Assembly: GCA_035235625.1 (NCBI GenBank)
Contig: CP141142.1
Location: 30,328,995 to 30,392,994, forward strand
Direction of reading: 5' to 3'
DNA from: Saururus chinensis
Taxonomy: Eukaryota; Streptophyta; Magnoliopsida; Piperales; Saururaceae
DNA: 64,000 nucleotides
The position numbers and the translations under genes are program-made. This document shows positions 1-13,740 of the stretch, piece after piece. Position 1 is the first letter of the stretch; every line of letters starts with the position of its first letter. The notes under the pieces were generated by a model. It worked only from the letters and a program-made list of their open reading frames with translations. It made no database searches and had not been told where the DNA came from.

Positions 1-1422
1 AAATTTTTAGGCAGTTTCAAATCATTATTATGCAGTTACCAAAAATGAAATAATTTTTATATGAAATATAAAAAGTACATATTTTATTTTTATTTTTTAA
101 TACAAAAAATACGGCCGTTTTTATATACTCACTTAACAATAGATGCAATGGTCAGATATGCATCTCCCTTTTCAACTAGAGAAGCTCCTTCCACGGTTAC
201 AAAAAACAAGAAACAAGAGAGCAGCTCTTTCGACCACACTTCTCTTCCAGCTCAAGAGGTGGTATTTAATTGTATTAATGGTCTGGTGCATGTCCTCTCT
301 TTCACGTGAGAAGACAAAGAATTAAGAAGCCTCTTGGGGTAGCCCAAGAGATCAGCCCAACCAAGCTGTAAGGCCTGCTCTGGAACAATTTGTTTTAATT
401 AATGAACTCGTGATTCCTAGCAAAGCCGGTCTTAATTAACATCATTTAAAAGGGAGGGATCTAGAGCAGTGGAGGATGTCTGTCTCACCATGTCCACATC
501 GACCATGCATGCCATGCCATTCAGCTGAGAGCTGACCATGCCTGCCCCTTTACCTTTCCCTCAAACAGAATCAACTGGCCCACTGTTAGGTGGTGCGTAT
601 GTTTAATAATGCGGCGCGACATACAAGGTACAAGCTATTGCACGAGATCTCAACTTAGGCTATTGTTTATTACCTTAGTTCTTATATTCATGTAGAAGTG
701 TAGGCTAGACCAGAGTATGCAAAAATGTAATCCAATATTTATGTACAACTTGAGGATTATTCAGTTGAATAAAACCCAATTTCTGAATATAACTTGTATG
801 AGTAACTAGAATTGGATATAAGAAAATGTTATAGCCCGCAGAGGCATAAGTACAAAAAATTAAAATTTGCGCGGATCGACGGTGCACAGATGCCTACATA
901 GATCCAAACCCATCAACGGCTGGTGAACCTTCACTGTAGAATCAGGTAGCCTCTTCAACGCATTTGAATTCAAACACAGCAACTAATGGCTCGACCATCA
1001 TATAAATTTTGTGTGCACGCAGACTTATTTCCTTGTAGAAAATGTATATGATAGAGTGCCCTATTGAAGTCTATTACAATTCATATTTGTTGGGTAGTGG
1101 TACAGTGGAAGGTGGGTGGCGGGTGGCCCTTGGGAGGAAAGGCGGCCGCCCTTCCTTCAACCACAACCAAGAGGAGAACGAGCAGATTGCCAATGCGCAA
1201 GGGGAGGGGGGGCAGTCCTTCCCTTCTTCTTCCACACTGAGGGGCATCAGCATGAAGAGAGGAGTGGAGAGGGGGACCATGTGGGAGAGAGGGATAGTGG
1301 GGGATAGTTAGGATTAGGGTGTCCCTAATCTTAATTAGTCTCATACACCTCCTCCTCTTGGGCCTTATGTGGTTGGGCCAAGCCCAATACCTGCTTAATG
1401 CACATAACTCATCATGAACTTC
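1..1422. other. Intergenic, no gene recognised
   Basis: AT-rich sequence with only short open frames. The stretch at about 1090-1300 is GC- and purine-rich and yields overlapping frames on both strands, none resembling a protein I know. No RNA gene or clean repeat boundary was seen. Confidence 0.5.
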
Positions 1423-4400
1423 TGTAGCGTCTCCGACCAGGGTGTGGGCCCAACACATTGGGCCCGTGGAGACTTAACATACCACGCAGGTCCTTGCTCG
1501 TGGCAGGGTTGACCCCTTGTACACCACGCAGGTCCCAATATGCACATATGGCACTAAAAGGCCCCACCAAGGATTTTGTGATACCCTAATGCATGTCTAT
1601 AACTAATGCATGATATATGTGTGTGCACTGGGAAGTGGACCCCACTTAGTAAACATAGAATGTGGGCAAGTGGCGTGACCACCCCCACTGAGCTTGTACC
1701 TTGTGGACTCTAATGGCTCACCCAAACCATTCTCAAGGCAGATCATATGGGCCAAATCCATACCTAGGTCCAACATCCCTCACTACGGGTGAAGGTTTCA
1801 TGTGGACTTAACAACATCTAGTGCTAGTTTTGTTGTTGTCCTAGACTATGAGCATGTCAATGTAAGAACATAATTATCCTTATGTCATATATTGGTTTAT
1901 TAACGTGATCAAAATAATGTCATTAATCTGTATTTTAAGTCAGTTTATATATGGTTTGAAGATGGAACGAAAGGAAGACTCAAATTCATATTTTTATCAT
2001 GTAAAAGCGTACACATATATTACATTTACAAATTTTAGGGTAAAAGAGACTTTAGGTGAAAGGATGGTGAAGATTAAAAATTTTAATAGTAAAAAATAAG
2101 AAATAAGACAGAACGATCAATTGCTTTTGTGAACCTATCGATCGACAATTGAAATAGCACAGTTGAAAATGAAGCTAGGAATTAGCGATCGATCGGCTTG
2201 GGGAAATGACTAATTAATTGAAAAGTTGTGAAGAAAAATAGAAAGAGCGATCGATCGCCTTGTAGAAATAATCAATCGTTGGAGCAGAAGGTTACTTAAT
2301 TTAAGATTTTTCAATTTGATATTGGATTTCAAATGGAGTCTTATTCATTTTAGGACTTGGGAGTTTATAAAAAAGGATTAGAACGCCATAGACGAAAAGA
2401 GAAGACTTAAAAAAACTAGAGAATTTGTGTGGAGTTGCTCTAATGGTGTTTTAAAAAAGTTATTTTCTAGATTGAGAAAATCTCAACCATAAATTAAAAA
2501 GAGTGATTAGAAATGAGATTAGTGTACAAAACACATGTAAGACATGGTGTTTACTGAAATTTTTTGCTGAAAAGATGAAGTGAATAGAAGATTCATTCCA
2601 AGGAGAAGAAAATTAAGCTATGACCGGTAAACAACTAAGGAGTGGTTGATTTAGAATTCAAGAGTGGCGTGAAAAACTAGCCATTTGATGAAAAAGTAGT
2701 CATTTGTTTATGTATTCAGTAATTTTGAAATCTTTAAGTTACATAGTGCATAGTTGATCTAGATAGTGTCCAATGGTTTTTCCTGGTTGGGTTTCTACAT
2801 AAAAATTCTTGTGTGCTTTGTTTGCTTATTTAGTTGTGAAATTCTCTTTAGAATACATTGGAATTAAACACATTAAGTGGACCAAAGTCTATGCTTATTT
2901 TTTTTAAGGGGGGAGATAAATCTTGTAACTTAATTGCGAGTTAGAGACACTTTATTTTTCTCACACATACAGTTCATAAACCAACAATCAAATATATAGA
3001 TATGTTCCTAAAGCCTTAGTAAATAGATCATCTAACGTCTGAGACATAGGAAGATGACTTACTGTCAAAATTTCCCTCTGTAGCATTTAGAAAATGTAAT
3101 GATAATAAACTTAGCATCTGGGAATTTTTAGGTAATTTTTTAAATTTATTTAGCATTTTTGTTCTTTTTTTAAAATTATTTAATTAAAAAATTAGTATAG
3201 TTAGTTTTTTTATATACTAGGGGCTTTATTTTGGGTAAGGCTACCTAGGGGTGACACGGCCTGCCTAAGGGGGGTTATGGGCAATCACATAATACACGTT
3301 CCACTTTTAGAACATGGCGTCCCCACTCTCTTCCTCTATTTAAATTCTCCTCAAACAAACCCTAGCCTTCATAGCTTTAAAAAAAGTCATTAAGGATGAG
3401 GGCTTGGAGGTTCTAGTAGTCGGAATGGAGGGTTTGTCACCTGAAAAGGGAGGCGAGGAGGAGGAGCATACACAAAGACACCACGGGGGAAAAGATACGA
3501 TCCTTATATATAATCTCCAAATATGAAATTTTTTTTAATATAAATACATAATTATTACATCTTTCTATAAAATTTTAATGGGAAAAGGGATCGAATTATG
3601 TTCCTTGTACGAGGTTACTGAGTTCGAGTTCGAGCTCTATGGTTTGCCGGTGAGTAATGGTATAATATGATGTTGTGTATTTACAAAAGTGCACAAGCAT
3701 GGCTCGGCCAGTCACTGGCCGATGCTGAGGGAGGGATATTTCTCCGTCACAGCAAGGCCCGGGTGTGTATTGGAATCGCCCTTGGCTTCCAGGGTCGACT
3801 TGCCCTGTTCGTGGCAGCAGAGAAACGGAAAGAAACCTCTGCTGCCGTTCGTTTCAAACTTGCTGCAACGGCGAAAAGTATGACGAGGCCAACGAACCAA
3901 GTTGGAGGACTAACGGGAGAAGTCTTGTAAACGTCGAAGCTGTTCGTCCGAAGCTTTGACTCGCCGGCAGGAGAGTCTCTGTTTTACCGTCCAGTAGAAA
4001 CAGAAGCGTCTCTGTTTCACTGTTGGTGCACACAGAAGGGGTCAGCCGGTGGAGTTGGAAGGTTTAAAAATTATTTTTGGATCCGTGGTGATGCAAGGAG
4101 GGTGGAAACGGATATTTTTCCGGAATCCTTGGGCTGCCGGACGAGCAACAAACCACCACTCTTCTCCTCCCTGCGCGTGGAATGGGAGCGGGGCAGAGAG
4201 GTTGGGGGTGGCGCCTGGCGTCTTACTCCATCCAGGAAGGCTGAGGAGTAGGTGGCGAAGAAATTCCGGCACGACCAGTACGCCGGACCGGCGGCGGTGC
4301 TCCCGGTGCACCTCTCCCACACTCCCTCTGCGTGTTTCTGGGAGAAGAAGAGGGCTCACGGGGAAGACGACCCGTGAGGTAAAAAGTAGGCCGGCCCAAG

Positions 4401-4487
4401 GCCATTTCTCCTGAGCCGGCTCGGTTCAGAGGATTTTTGGGCCGGTTTAGGCCTATTTTATTTCTATTTTAATATTAAAAAAATGAG

Positions 4488-4571
<84 letters not shown>

Positions 4572-5801
4572 ATGATGATGATGATGAACATTAACAAATA
4601 ATTGGTTAAAACCTTGCAATGGGATGAGGAGGGATTTTAATTGAATAATAGTACCCGCACTAATATATAAACCGTAGTATTTTACCTTCGGGGCTGATTA
4701 TGGGTTAATTAACTAGGTGAGAACATATGCATTCCTTTGGAATGAACGTGCATCCCAATTAAATTATTTGGATTGTGCTTTGACTTTGTAGAATCCTTGA
4801 GCCATGGAGCCTTGGGTTCCTTAGAGTTTAAACTAAACAGTCTGCAAAGACTTATTTTTCCTAGAGTTGGGAAATAGTGAAAATTGCGATACGCTTCTTC
4901 AACGCCACGATGGTTTGGGTATTGACTAGAGGGTTTTTACCATAGGTCTCCCGCAGGTCTTCCTAGGACCATATAGTATGTACAAAACGCGGAGTTGCAT
5001 GAGCATCATGGAAGACTTGTGCTTCTCGCCAATCTGTGTCCATGAGCACAGTTATGATCCATTTCTCCAGATTCGTGGCAGGCTATTAAGAGCCTTGGGG
5101 TTTTAGGTCAAGCTGCTATTACGCAGTCTACTCCAAAGCAAGAGTTTGGTATTCAGAGTTGTTGCATAGATCAACCTTTGCATCAGTTTTAATTATTTTG
5201 ATAGTTTAGTCTATGATATTGAGACTGTATTGTATTTAAGGCTTTTAACACGGTGAGAACGGGTTGAGGGCTTGGTTATAATAGAGCTAGATAACATTAG
5301 AATAATTATCAATGACTTATGAATAATAATTAAAAACCAAGGCTTAGTCCCTCAATGGGTTTTATAAACTTGTTTGATCCTATTTAGTATAAGTGGGTAT
5401 ACTCATGCATCCCCATGATACAGGTACCTCAGAGGAGTAGCAAAGTAGCGGAGTAGCTGGGTTCGTGGAGCGGAGACTCACTACTTCAGAGTAGGATTTG
5501 CTTTGTTTTATTAGATTGTAATAAGGCGAGAGTTGCCATTACATACTTTATTTGTTATTTTCAATTGGTTATTAGATTTTGCACATGGATGAGACCTGTC
5601 TCTTTATTTAATGAATTTGATCGATAATTATTGTATTCATGGCTTAATATTACCATTATGTTGGAAAACAACAGTCACGGATTGGGGTTTAATTTAGTCG
5701 TTGTTTGCATGATTTGATTTGAGTAAAAGAAAAAAAGAATTACTTGATTTTTTCACTACATTTATTTTCAAAATGTTATTTAGAAAACCCCGGCTGTGAC
5801 A
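1423..5801. mobile_element. Possible 4.4-kb solo LTR (Ty3/gypsy type)
   Basis: The segment begins TGTAGCGTCTCCGACC and ends CCCCGGCTGTGACA, so it has TG...CA ends like the other large gypsy LTRs in this window. The five bases before it (1418-1422, ACTTC) recur immediately after it (5802-5806), which fits a target-site duplication. No primer-binding site, polypurine tract or pol sequence was found inside, hence solo LTR rather than complete element. It contains the AT/GAT microsatellite and a GC-rich block (about 3690-4440) with short frames only. A 5-bp match can arise by chance, so the pairing is moderate evidence. Confidence 0.4.
4489..4587. repeat. (TA)n then (GAT)n microsatellite
   Basis: About 79 bp of uninterrupted TA dinucleotides (4489-4567) run directly into about 20 bp of GAT trinucleotides. 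Confidence 0.97.
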
Positions 5802-7167
5802 ACTTCAATGTTCTTACTCCTATCAATGATCTTTCCATTTCTCATGCTTGACATTGTCACCAGTTTGTCACAATAAATCTAGATAGGAGCATCAGCCCAA
5901 TCTCTACTCCCAACCTAGCTAGAAACTCCTTAATCTAGAATGCCTTGGAAGCTGTTAAAGTGCATGCATAGAATTCAACATCCATGGTGGATTTGTAAGC
6001 ATTTTTCAACCATGCATCTTGTTATCTGGCAGATCCCCTAGGAAGTCTGATTCACTATACCCAGTCAAAGACAGGTTCTTTGCCTAATAAGTGACTTGTA
6101 TACCCTTTGATCCTAATAGGTACCTGACCACACTCTTCTCTGCTTGCCAGTGTTGCATTCTAGGTTTCGATTGGTATCTACTGAACAAGCCTACTACAAA
6201 GCTCAAATCAAGATGGGTATATGTCATGGCTTACATTAAGCTACCAATGGTTATGGGTATGACATTGACTCCAACTTTAGTCAATCCTCATTACATGAAG
6301 GTGTCATCTTTTTTTATAATACTGTTCCCTTATAGATTGGAGATTTTGTGGTCGTCCAACTAATGACACCAAAGTGTTATATAGCACTTTCTATATGTAC
6401 TTCCTATGAGTATATCATCCTTCTTCCCTTTCTATCCCTAACAATCTTCATCTCTATGATGTAAGGGGCATCACCCATGTGTTTCTTTTCCAACTAGGTC
6501 TTTAGCTACTCTTTTAGACTCACTAACATACTTTTGTCATTTTCCATCAAGAGAATGTCATCCACATAAAGTGATAATATCATATATCAACTTTCATCCC
6601 TGAAGTTGTACACATAGTGATAATTAGCAACAAACCCATATCCACTAATCACCTTGTAAAAAGTAAAGTACTATTGTCTGAGACATTCTATTAGTACATA
6701 TAGTGATTTTACAAATTTCCACACCTTATGTTCCTTTTCAGGAACATAAACCCCTAATGTTCATCCATATAAATCTCATTCATTCAAATTTTTATTTAGA
6801 AAGGCAATCTTCCATTTGGTGCAACTCCAAATCTTAGTATACAACTATAACAAAGAGACATCTAATGGCTGTAAACCAAGAAACCGGTCAATATGTCTCT
6901 TAATAATCCACACCACTCACTTGGGTAAATCCCTTACCCACAAGTTTCACCTTGTACTTGTATATTAACCTAACATCCTTAAGATTAATCTTGAAGATCC
7001 ATTTACATCAAATGGGCTTTCTCCCATTAGGCAAGTCTACTATTTCTCACACCTTATTCACCAAGATGTAATCCATTTATTCCTTAACAACTACCTGTCA
7101 TTCATTATGAGGAGTCAGGATTGTTCATAGCATGCTCAAAACTTCCTTGATTATCTAAATTAGGTTC

Positions 7168-7605
7168 ATTTGATGCTCTCTCACTGGTCTTTGTGAATTA
7201 TTTGTCTCTCTCAAATCAGATCCTAATACTTCCTCAAAAGATAGTGAAGATTTTTTCTCTTTATCAATTTCAAATTACTCCACTCTTTTATCAAGTACTT
7301 TAGACCATAAATCCTATTCAAGGAGATAAGCATCCCTAGACCCAAATATGCCCATTGTCCCATCATAATTATTAACCACAAACATGTACCTCTTAGAGTA
7401 ATCACAGTACCTAATAAAATGGAACTTTATTGTTTTGGGGACCAGTTTGGACCTTAACTAGCCATACAACTTTACATATGCCCTAGACCCCCCACAGTCT
7501 AATATGTCCCAAGTTTGGACATTGATCCATCAATAACTCATAAGGTGTCCAATTGACTACCTTAGTGGGCACACGGTTCAAGATGTAGACAAATTGTGTG
7601 TAGTG
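7168..7605. repeat. Copy 1 of a direct duplication inside the copia pol
   Basis: This block, from the serine-rich linker through the integrase C-terminus, recurs with modest divergence at about 7951-8378. Matching landmarks are GATGCTCTCTCACTGGTC, TCAAGTACTTTAGACC and CAAGATGTAGACAA, in the same order. A segment of the retrotransposon was duplicated, or two related copies recombined. Confidence 0.85.
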
Positions 7606-7950
7606 TTTTACCCCAAAATCTAGTCCCTAATTATGAGTAACATAACATGAACCTAACCATGTCCATAAGAGTATTATTCCATATCATAGTCATTTTATTA
7701 TGCTATGATTGTAGGGAAGAGTATATTGATGTATTATCCCTAGGTTGATACAATATACTTAAATTGATCATAGGTGTATTCACCTCCTTTATCAATCATA
7801 GAGATTTTAATCTTGCTAACTACGCATCGATGCATGTTAGTGTTAGTATTGTCATATCTACAATCACATCATCTTCATCTAAATTAGGTTCATCTACAGT
7901 CACATCATCTTCTGCTATCATAGCATAGAAGTTCCTTAATAGACTTAAAG

Positions 7951-8378
7951 GTTGATGCTCTCTCACTGGTCTTTGTGAATTATTTGTCTCTCTCGAATCA
8001 GATCCTAATACTTCCTCAAAAGATAGTGAAGATTTATTCTCTTTCTCAATTTCAAATAACATCACTCTTTTATCAAGTACTTTAGACCATAAATCCTATT
8101 CAAGGAGATAAGCATCCCTAGACTCAAATACGCCCATTGTCCCATCATAATAATTAACCACAAACATGTACCTATTAGAGTAATCACAGTATCCAACAAA
8201 ATTGCACTTTATTGTTTTTGGGTCCAATTTGGACCTTAGCTAGTCAGGCAACTTTACATATGCCTTAGACCGCCAGAGTCTAATATGTCCCAAGTCTGGA
8301 TGTTGATCTATCAATAGTTATTGGGTATTGTGCCCAAGTCTGTGACTTTATTGTTCAAGATGTAGACAAGTTGTGTGT
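7951..8378. repeat. Copy 2 of the copia pol duplication
   Basis: Second copy of the block at 7168-7605, same orientation. About 350 bp of other copia-like sequence separates the two. Confidence 0.85.
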
Positions 8379-8380
8379 TA

Positions 8381-9214
8381 ATGACAAAGGCTCGAGTGGG
8401 AAAGACTAAAACATTAACTAACCAACAAACATATAACCATAACTAATAAGGCAACACAAAAGCCTAGATGGCATACACCTAATAACCCATCCATGAAACT
8501 AGACATCAAACTCCAACTTTACAAGAACACACCAAAGATTAGCCAAATGTCGATTAGTTAACTGAGCTCTAGAGCCACTCGACAGTGGCCCAAGCATTAG
8601 GGAAAAACTCCAAGAGGAAGACCTAATCAGCAATACATACTTATCTTCGAATGCCGCTAGGAGAGAAAAACCACTACCACCTCGAGCTGACAAACCACTG
8701 TCACCTCAGACAAATAAACCACCCATGTCACATAAGCCATGGACCATCGAATCCCTAGACCTCTACCCATTTGCTGGAGCAGATGGGGTGTGCCCAATAG
8801 GAACATAGACTGCCAAAAACTTGCCATCACCAACAAAGGATCAGCCCCCATCAGCATCAAGATACCATCAAACTCCAACACCAAAATCCAAATAACATAA
8901 ATACTAGATCCCAACATTAGGATAGGATGCACAGACTTTCATAAATTAGATTGATCAAATTGCCAATCCTAGACTCCCTCCCTTGCTTAAACAATTGGGG
9001 ACAATTTTTCATGCTCCCCTTTGACAATGAGCCCAACATAAGGAACTTATGTGAGCCCTTGATATTTGAGATCAATGGCGCACACGCTAGCGTACATTAG
9101 CGTCAATACAATTAATACTAATATACACTACTATGTGTACTATCAATCTCATATATGAAACAGTCTTATGATACCTTATGCTAAGCTCATTGTCATAGTG
9201 GACCATTAAAAACG
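8381..9214. other. Repeat-derived sequence, no gene
   Basis: Short frames only. The segment at about 9010-9140 (from CCCCTTTGACAATGAGCC) is a diverged copy of about 10090-10195 (CCCCTCTCACAATGAGCC), so part of this stretch belongs to a dispersed repeat. Confidence 0.5.
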
Positions 9215-9460
9215 CTTCCAAATAATTAATTACCTCCAGGCTTTGCAGTGAGATAAATAGCTTTTGTTGCAGCTAGGAATTCTGCTTCAAGTGGCCCCAA
9301 TAGTGCTTGCTGATGACAACTTTTTTCCCATAGGGCTTGCCGATGACAGCTCCAACAATACAGAACCCGACCTGACCTAACATATCCCGAATACAAACGC
9401 CTAGATCTGCACTGCTAGATGGTGAAAAAGTGCACCATCGTAATTTACGTGGATTAAAGG
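9215..9460 (-). pseudogene. LINE-type RNase H (RVT_3) fragment
   Basis: On the minus strand three pieces match the RNase H domain that follows plant LINE reverse transcriptases. They are HVNYDGALF (about 9450-9425, where the first catalytic Asp lies), SSSADLGVCIRDMLGQV (about 9415-9365) and, in another frame, PLEAEFLAATKAIYLTAK (about 9296-9240, with the catalytic Glu in EAEF). Frame changes between the pieces show it is a pseudogene. The call rests on these short matches; the remainder of the LINE was not found next to it. Confidence 0.55.
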
Positions 9461-10370
9461 CTTGGCATAATGCATTCCCCTCCCCCCACCCCTCCCCACC
9501 CAATGGCTACTGCAACTGGGCAGAATGCCATAGAAATCAAATATGCTAGTGCCCTGGGAAATCAATAGCGCACACAAGTCTCCGTACCGATGCATGGGCA
9601 GCATAGAAGAGACACAATGTACATATACTATCACTTGCCCGAAAAAGAGAGAGAACAGCTTGCTCACGTAAAATGAATGAGGGCGGGCAAGACGTCTCTT
9701 TCAACACCAAATTTAATTAGAAAAGTACTTTTTGAACCAACTCCGTAAACATAGCCCATTACCAACTTACATATATATGATACTTAAAATGGTAGTTGTA
9801 TATTATATTTTAAAAACTGACTCGACCTGGCCAATAATTTGGGTATAAAAACCCCGTTTCACTTGACTTGGTCGGCTTTTTGAGTTGTATCAGTTCTCGG
9901 TTAAATCCAGATTTAGCCGGTTTAACCAGATTTATACCCCTATTGACCCAAAAACTTACACCTAATCACTAATTTAAGTTGGTGGCCGAGTCAATTTTAA
10001 AAATATTTGCTATATATATGTAGTGAGCTACACCCTATGTACCAATATGACACATCTATCCATTGATTACCAACTTGGTGAAAGAGTTTTTTATGATCCC
10101 CTCTCACAATGAGCCTAACATAAAGAACACATATGAACCCTTAATATTTTAGATCAATAGTACATATATTGGTGCATGTTAGTATTAATATTCACTCACT
10201 CCTAATGTGATCTGAATAAGCTTCAAAACCCTTCTCATTCTTCAGTCTTCTAACTGGATCAATAAGAACACATCTATTTATGTTTTTCATATCTGTCAAT
10301 TTCCACATTTGACTTGGCCACAACAACTTCAAATCAGATTTTAAGACTCATTACATACACAAGGTTTCTT
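9461..10370. other. Intergenic repeat-rich sequence
   Basis: No gene recognised. About 10090-10195 repeats the block at about 9010-9140. The rest is AT-rich with scattered short frames. Confidence 0.5.
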
Positions 10371-10916
10371 GACTCTCTCCTCTCTCTTTTCTCTTCTTTC
10401 TCTCTCTTCTTTCTCTTCTCTCCCTCTTCTCTTTCTCTTCTCTCTCCTCTTCTCTCTCCCTATCTCTATCTCCTCTTTCTCTCCTCTCTCCTCTCTCCCC
10501 TCTTTCTCTCTCTCTTCTCTTCTCTCTCCTCTATCTCTCTTCTCTCTCTCCACTATTTATCTCTTCTCTCTGTCTCTCCTCACGCCTCTATCTCATCATT
10601 CTCTCTCTCCTCTTTATCTCCCTTCTCACTCTTTTCTCTTTCTCTTCTCTCTCCTCTCTTCTCTCTCTCCTTGTCTCTCTTTCCTCTCTTCTCTCTCTCT
10701 AATCTCTCTCTTTCCTCTTTCTCTCTCCTCTTTGTCTCATCTCTTCCTCTTCTCTCTCCTCTCTTCTTTCTCTCTCTTCTCTCTCCTCTTTCTCTCTCCT
10801 TGATCTCTTTCTCCTCTCCTCTTTGTCTCTCTCTCTCTTCTCTCTCTCCATTTTTTCTCCCTTCTCTCTCTCCCCTCTTTCCCTCTCTTCTATTTCTCTT
10901 TCTCTCTCTCTCTCTC
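10371..10916. repeat. Polypyrimidine (CT/TTC) tract, about 0.55 kb
   Basis: Almost every base on the + strand is C or T, in irregular CTCTCTTTCT arrangements. The long Leu/Ser-rich frame across it (10314-10937) and its Glu/Arg-rich mirror are compositional artefacts, not genes. Confidence 0.95.
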
Positions 10917-13740
10917 TGTCATGACCTAGATTTTTAAAAACCTTTTTAAATAAATGACATGCAATAAATCACGATAAATTTTTTCTTCTTAAATACAAAA
11001 TAAATCAATCAACTAAAATATCCATGTCGTGATAATTAGGGTTCACAAATATAAATATCAAAATATATGATATTATTACATGTGTTAAAATTCGATAAAT
11101 AGCAAGTTAACCCTCTAAGTACAAGTCTGCCATCTATCCGAAGATAAATAACCAAGTAAAGTTTGGCTCTCATGCCAGTAATTACAATTACTTACAAAAT
11201 TATGTAAGTAAGAAACTAGATCCCACTACTGCAATGTCGTTCTCAATCGCTCACTGATATTCTGATCTCGCTACGTCCTCGTCTAAAGAACCTATAACCA
11301 GACAAGACCAAACAACGACCAAGCATCTCCTCCCCTTGGACGAGCGTTTCCAAAAGAACAAAAGTATTAATTAATATTTTTTAGATCAGGCCAACATCAC
11401 CCAATGTTAGTTGCCTACGTACTCTATACAACATCTCCAATGTTTTCAACAAGATCAAATCCAGATGTAGTTCTGCCAAAAAAACTACAGTATCCTAAAA
11501 AGCATAACATTACACATGCATTGCTTAAGTATTTTTAACCAACCTACATTTTATGCAAGTCCTTTAATCGTTCCACTTTTTTTTAATTACATAAGCAATA
11601 ATAAACAATCTTATTAATTATCTCTCGAACCATTGTTCGATAATTAATATCCTTGTATAATCTCAAATACAAACAGACACATCAGATGTCAACCTAAGTG
11701 ACAAAGAATACACTCACCATAGACCACCCTCAAAGGTAAATCCATGATGAAACCCTGGAATCCACTAGGAAGTGTCATCTCCCAACCTAGCCCGTAAGGA
11801 CCTAATTGAAGTGGAAGGGCATGACCCACAACTGCACTTTAACAGATGTGGCAAAAGATGCCAACCAAGCAGGATGTGAGTAACTCTAACTGCATGTACA
11901 CTAAATGATCCTCAATAGATCGGTGTGAGCCTAGCTCAAGCAACACCCCCTCCAACAGGGAGGTGCAACTTCACGATCAAATCAATAGCTCTTCAATAGA
12001 GCAAAGACTTAGAAACACCATTCTGAAACCCTGTCTTGCTCATCAACAATCAAGGATTCTGAATGATTATCCCAAACCTTATCAGTCCCTTCTAGACTAG
12101 GGTTTAAAACTCGAAACTGCCATTGGTTCATTAACTAAGACAAACTGTTAGGTCAAAGGCCTTGTTCACTATATGAACTAGTCCAAAACCCCTCTAAGGG
12201 TATTTTAGTCTTTATCTTGATTAGGTGTTCTTGCCCAATCCAAAGTCATCTAACCCCCTTGATTAATTTTTCATTCATCTTAAGCTAATGATAAATTTCT
12301 ATCACGACATCAATAGCCAACTTTAAAATAAGGAACAACATAAATAATGCGGACCCACACAGGTCCAAGCAGATCGTAATATCAATAATCACATTCAATA
12401 ATGGTATTAGAAGTGTTTGCGCTCATGTGCCCTAACCCTCCTTGGGTTAGCTGATTAAACTTTTATAAAAATGAGTCATAATGCACCTAAGGGCATTGAG
12501 GTAATTATCCCACATTAGACATGGTTCTCTCTGTTCTTGGGTAAGTTTTTTACCACTCAAAAAGTTTCAGTATCACATTGGCCCATTAATTCCATTCACG
12601 CAAATGCTATCCAGTTCACTCATAGGGGTATTTCTATCCTTTTGTTTAGGGACTCCCTGAACCCTAATAGATCTAAAACTAATCCCAAGGGTACTCCTTG
12701 ATGTTATGGAACTGAGGTAATTTTCTAGCCATTTAACGGGGTTGTAAACCCCTTGAATTGACCCCGGTTCAATTAATAGTTTTACCTTAATCCGAGGGGT
12801 AAAATAGTTAATTGTCTACTTAGTGGGATTTTTATCCCAAGGGTACTCCTTGATGTTATGGAACTGAGGTAATTTTCTAGCCATTGAACGGGGTTGTAAA
12901 CCCCTTGAATTGACCCCGGTTCAATTAATAGTTTTACCTTAATCCGAGGGGTAAAATAGTTAATTGTCTACTTAGTGGGATTTTTCCTTAACTTGTGGCT
13001 CGGTCTAAATTTAGGATACATATACTCTCATTGATATTTTTCTTAATTTTAAATCACCTCATAGGCCCTAAACCGTAGACCCTAAATCTAGTCATTAATC
13101 ATTATTCTACGCTTCAACTCACAAGTATAAATTGGTCATTTCAATGCCTTTGGAATTTTTCTTAGTCTGAAACTTATTCAAGGTACTCAACATCACCTCA
13201 CGGTCATTCATAATTTTTTTAAAAAATTTCTAACTACTTTAACTCATTGAACCAGACCCGGAACTGGACCGGGTTACTCAACCCGGTCCAAGGCATGACG
13301 ACCCACACGTGGGTTGTCTTCCCTGCAGCTGGCCAGAGGACAGAAGGCCTCTGACTACCATGGCAGAGCGAGGCCTTGGGCCTGGTCGGACTGCCTGTGC
13401 GTGGTGGAACAAATGCCCCTGGCCTTGCCGTTGTTCAGGGCCAAAGGTCTCTTTTGTTTTTTCTTTCCGCAATCTGTTTGAGGTGCTACGATGGCTAGCG
13501 ATGGGCTGGGCTCGACCGGGATCGCCTTCGTTTGGCAATCCTGAGAACCCCAGTCCCACCTTCGTCCAGTGACAACGCCGCACTCCTCTGGGGACACAAT
13601 TTGTTTTTTTACAGATGATTAAGTGCCCGCTGCCGCGGCTAGGGTCCCAGGGCTAGCGTGGCCCCCCAACTTCAACGGGTCAGGCGATCGGGCTGTCAGC
13701 CGGTGCCTGGCCAATATCTGGCCCGGAGTCGGCCAACAAG
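10917..13740. mobile_element. LTR-like sequence, boundaries incomplete
   Basis: It starts TGTCATGACCTAG immediately after the CT tract and has the same character as the large gypsy LTRs elsewhere in the window (for example 31132, which starts TGTCATGCCCC). I could not find a matching right end or target-site duplication, and no pol sequence is visible. It includes the 152-bp tandem duplication and a GC-rich patch at 13250-13740. Confidence 0.35.
12682..12985. repeat. Two tandem copies of a 152-bp unit
   Basis: 12682-12833 and 12834-12985 differ by a single base (CCATTTAACGG versus CCATTGAACGG). Such identity implies a recent local duplication. Confidence 0.95.

Larger units (their letters stand above)
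5830..8380 (-). pseudogene. Ty1/copia retrotransposon pol remnant
   Basis: Read on the minus strand this is a decayed copia polyprotein. Around 7400-7300 the integrase C-terminus reads YSKRYMFVVNNYDG, then FGSRDAYLLE. Around 6960-6915 the start of reverse transcriptase reads KVKLVGKGFTQVSGVDY. Around 6577-6548 the catalytic block reads SLYVDDILLM, with the aspartate pair intact. MGDAPYIIEMKIVRDRKG follows at about 6490-6430, in the place of the conserved block after the RT active site. Many stop codons and frame breaks interrupt it, so no functional protein is possible. Gene order fits integrase before RT, as in copia rather than gypsy. LTRs of this element were not identified. Confidence 0.75.
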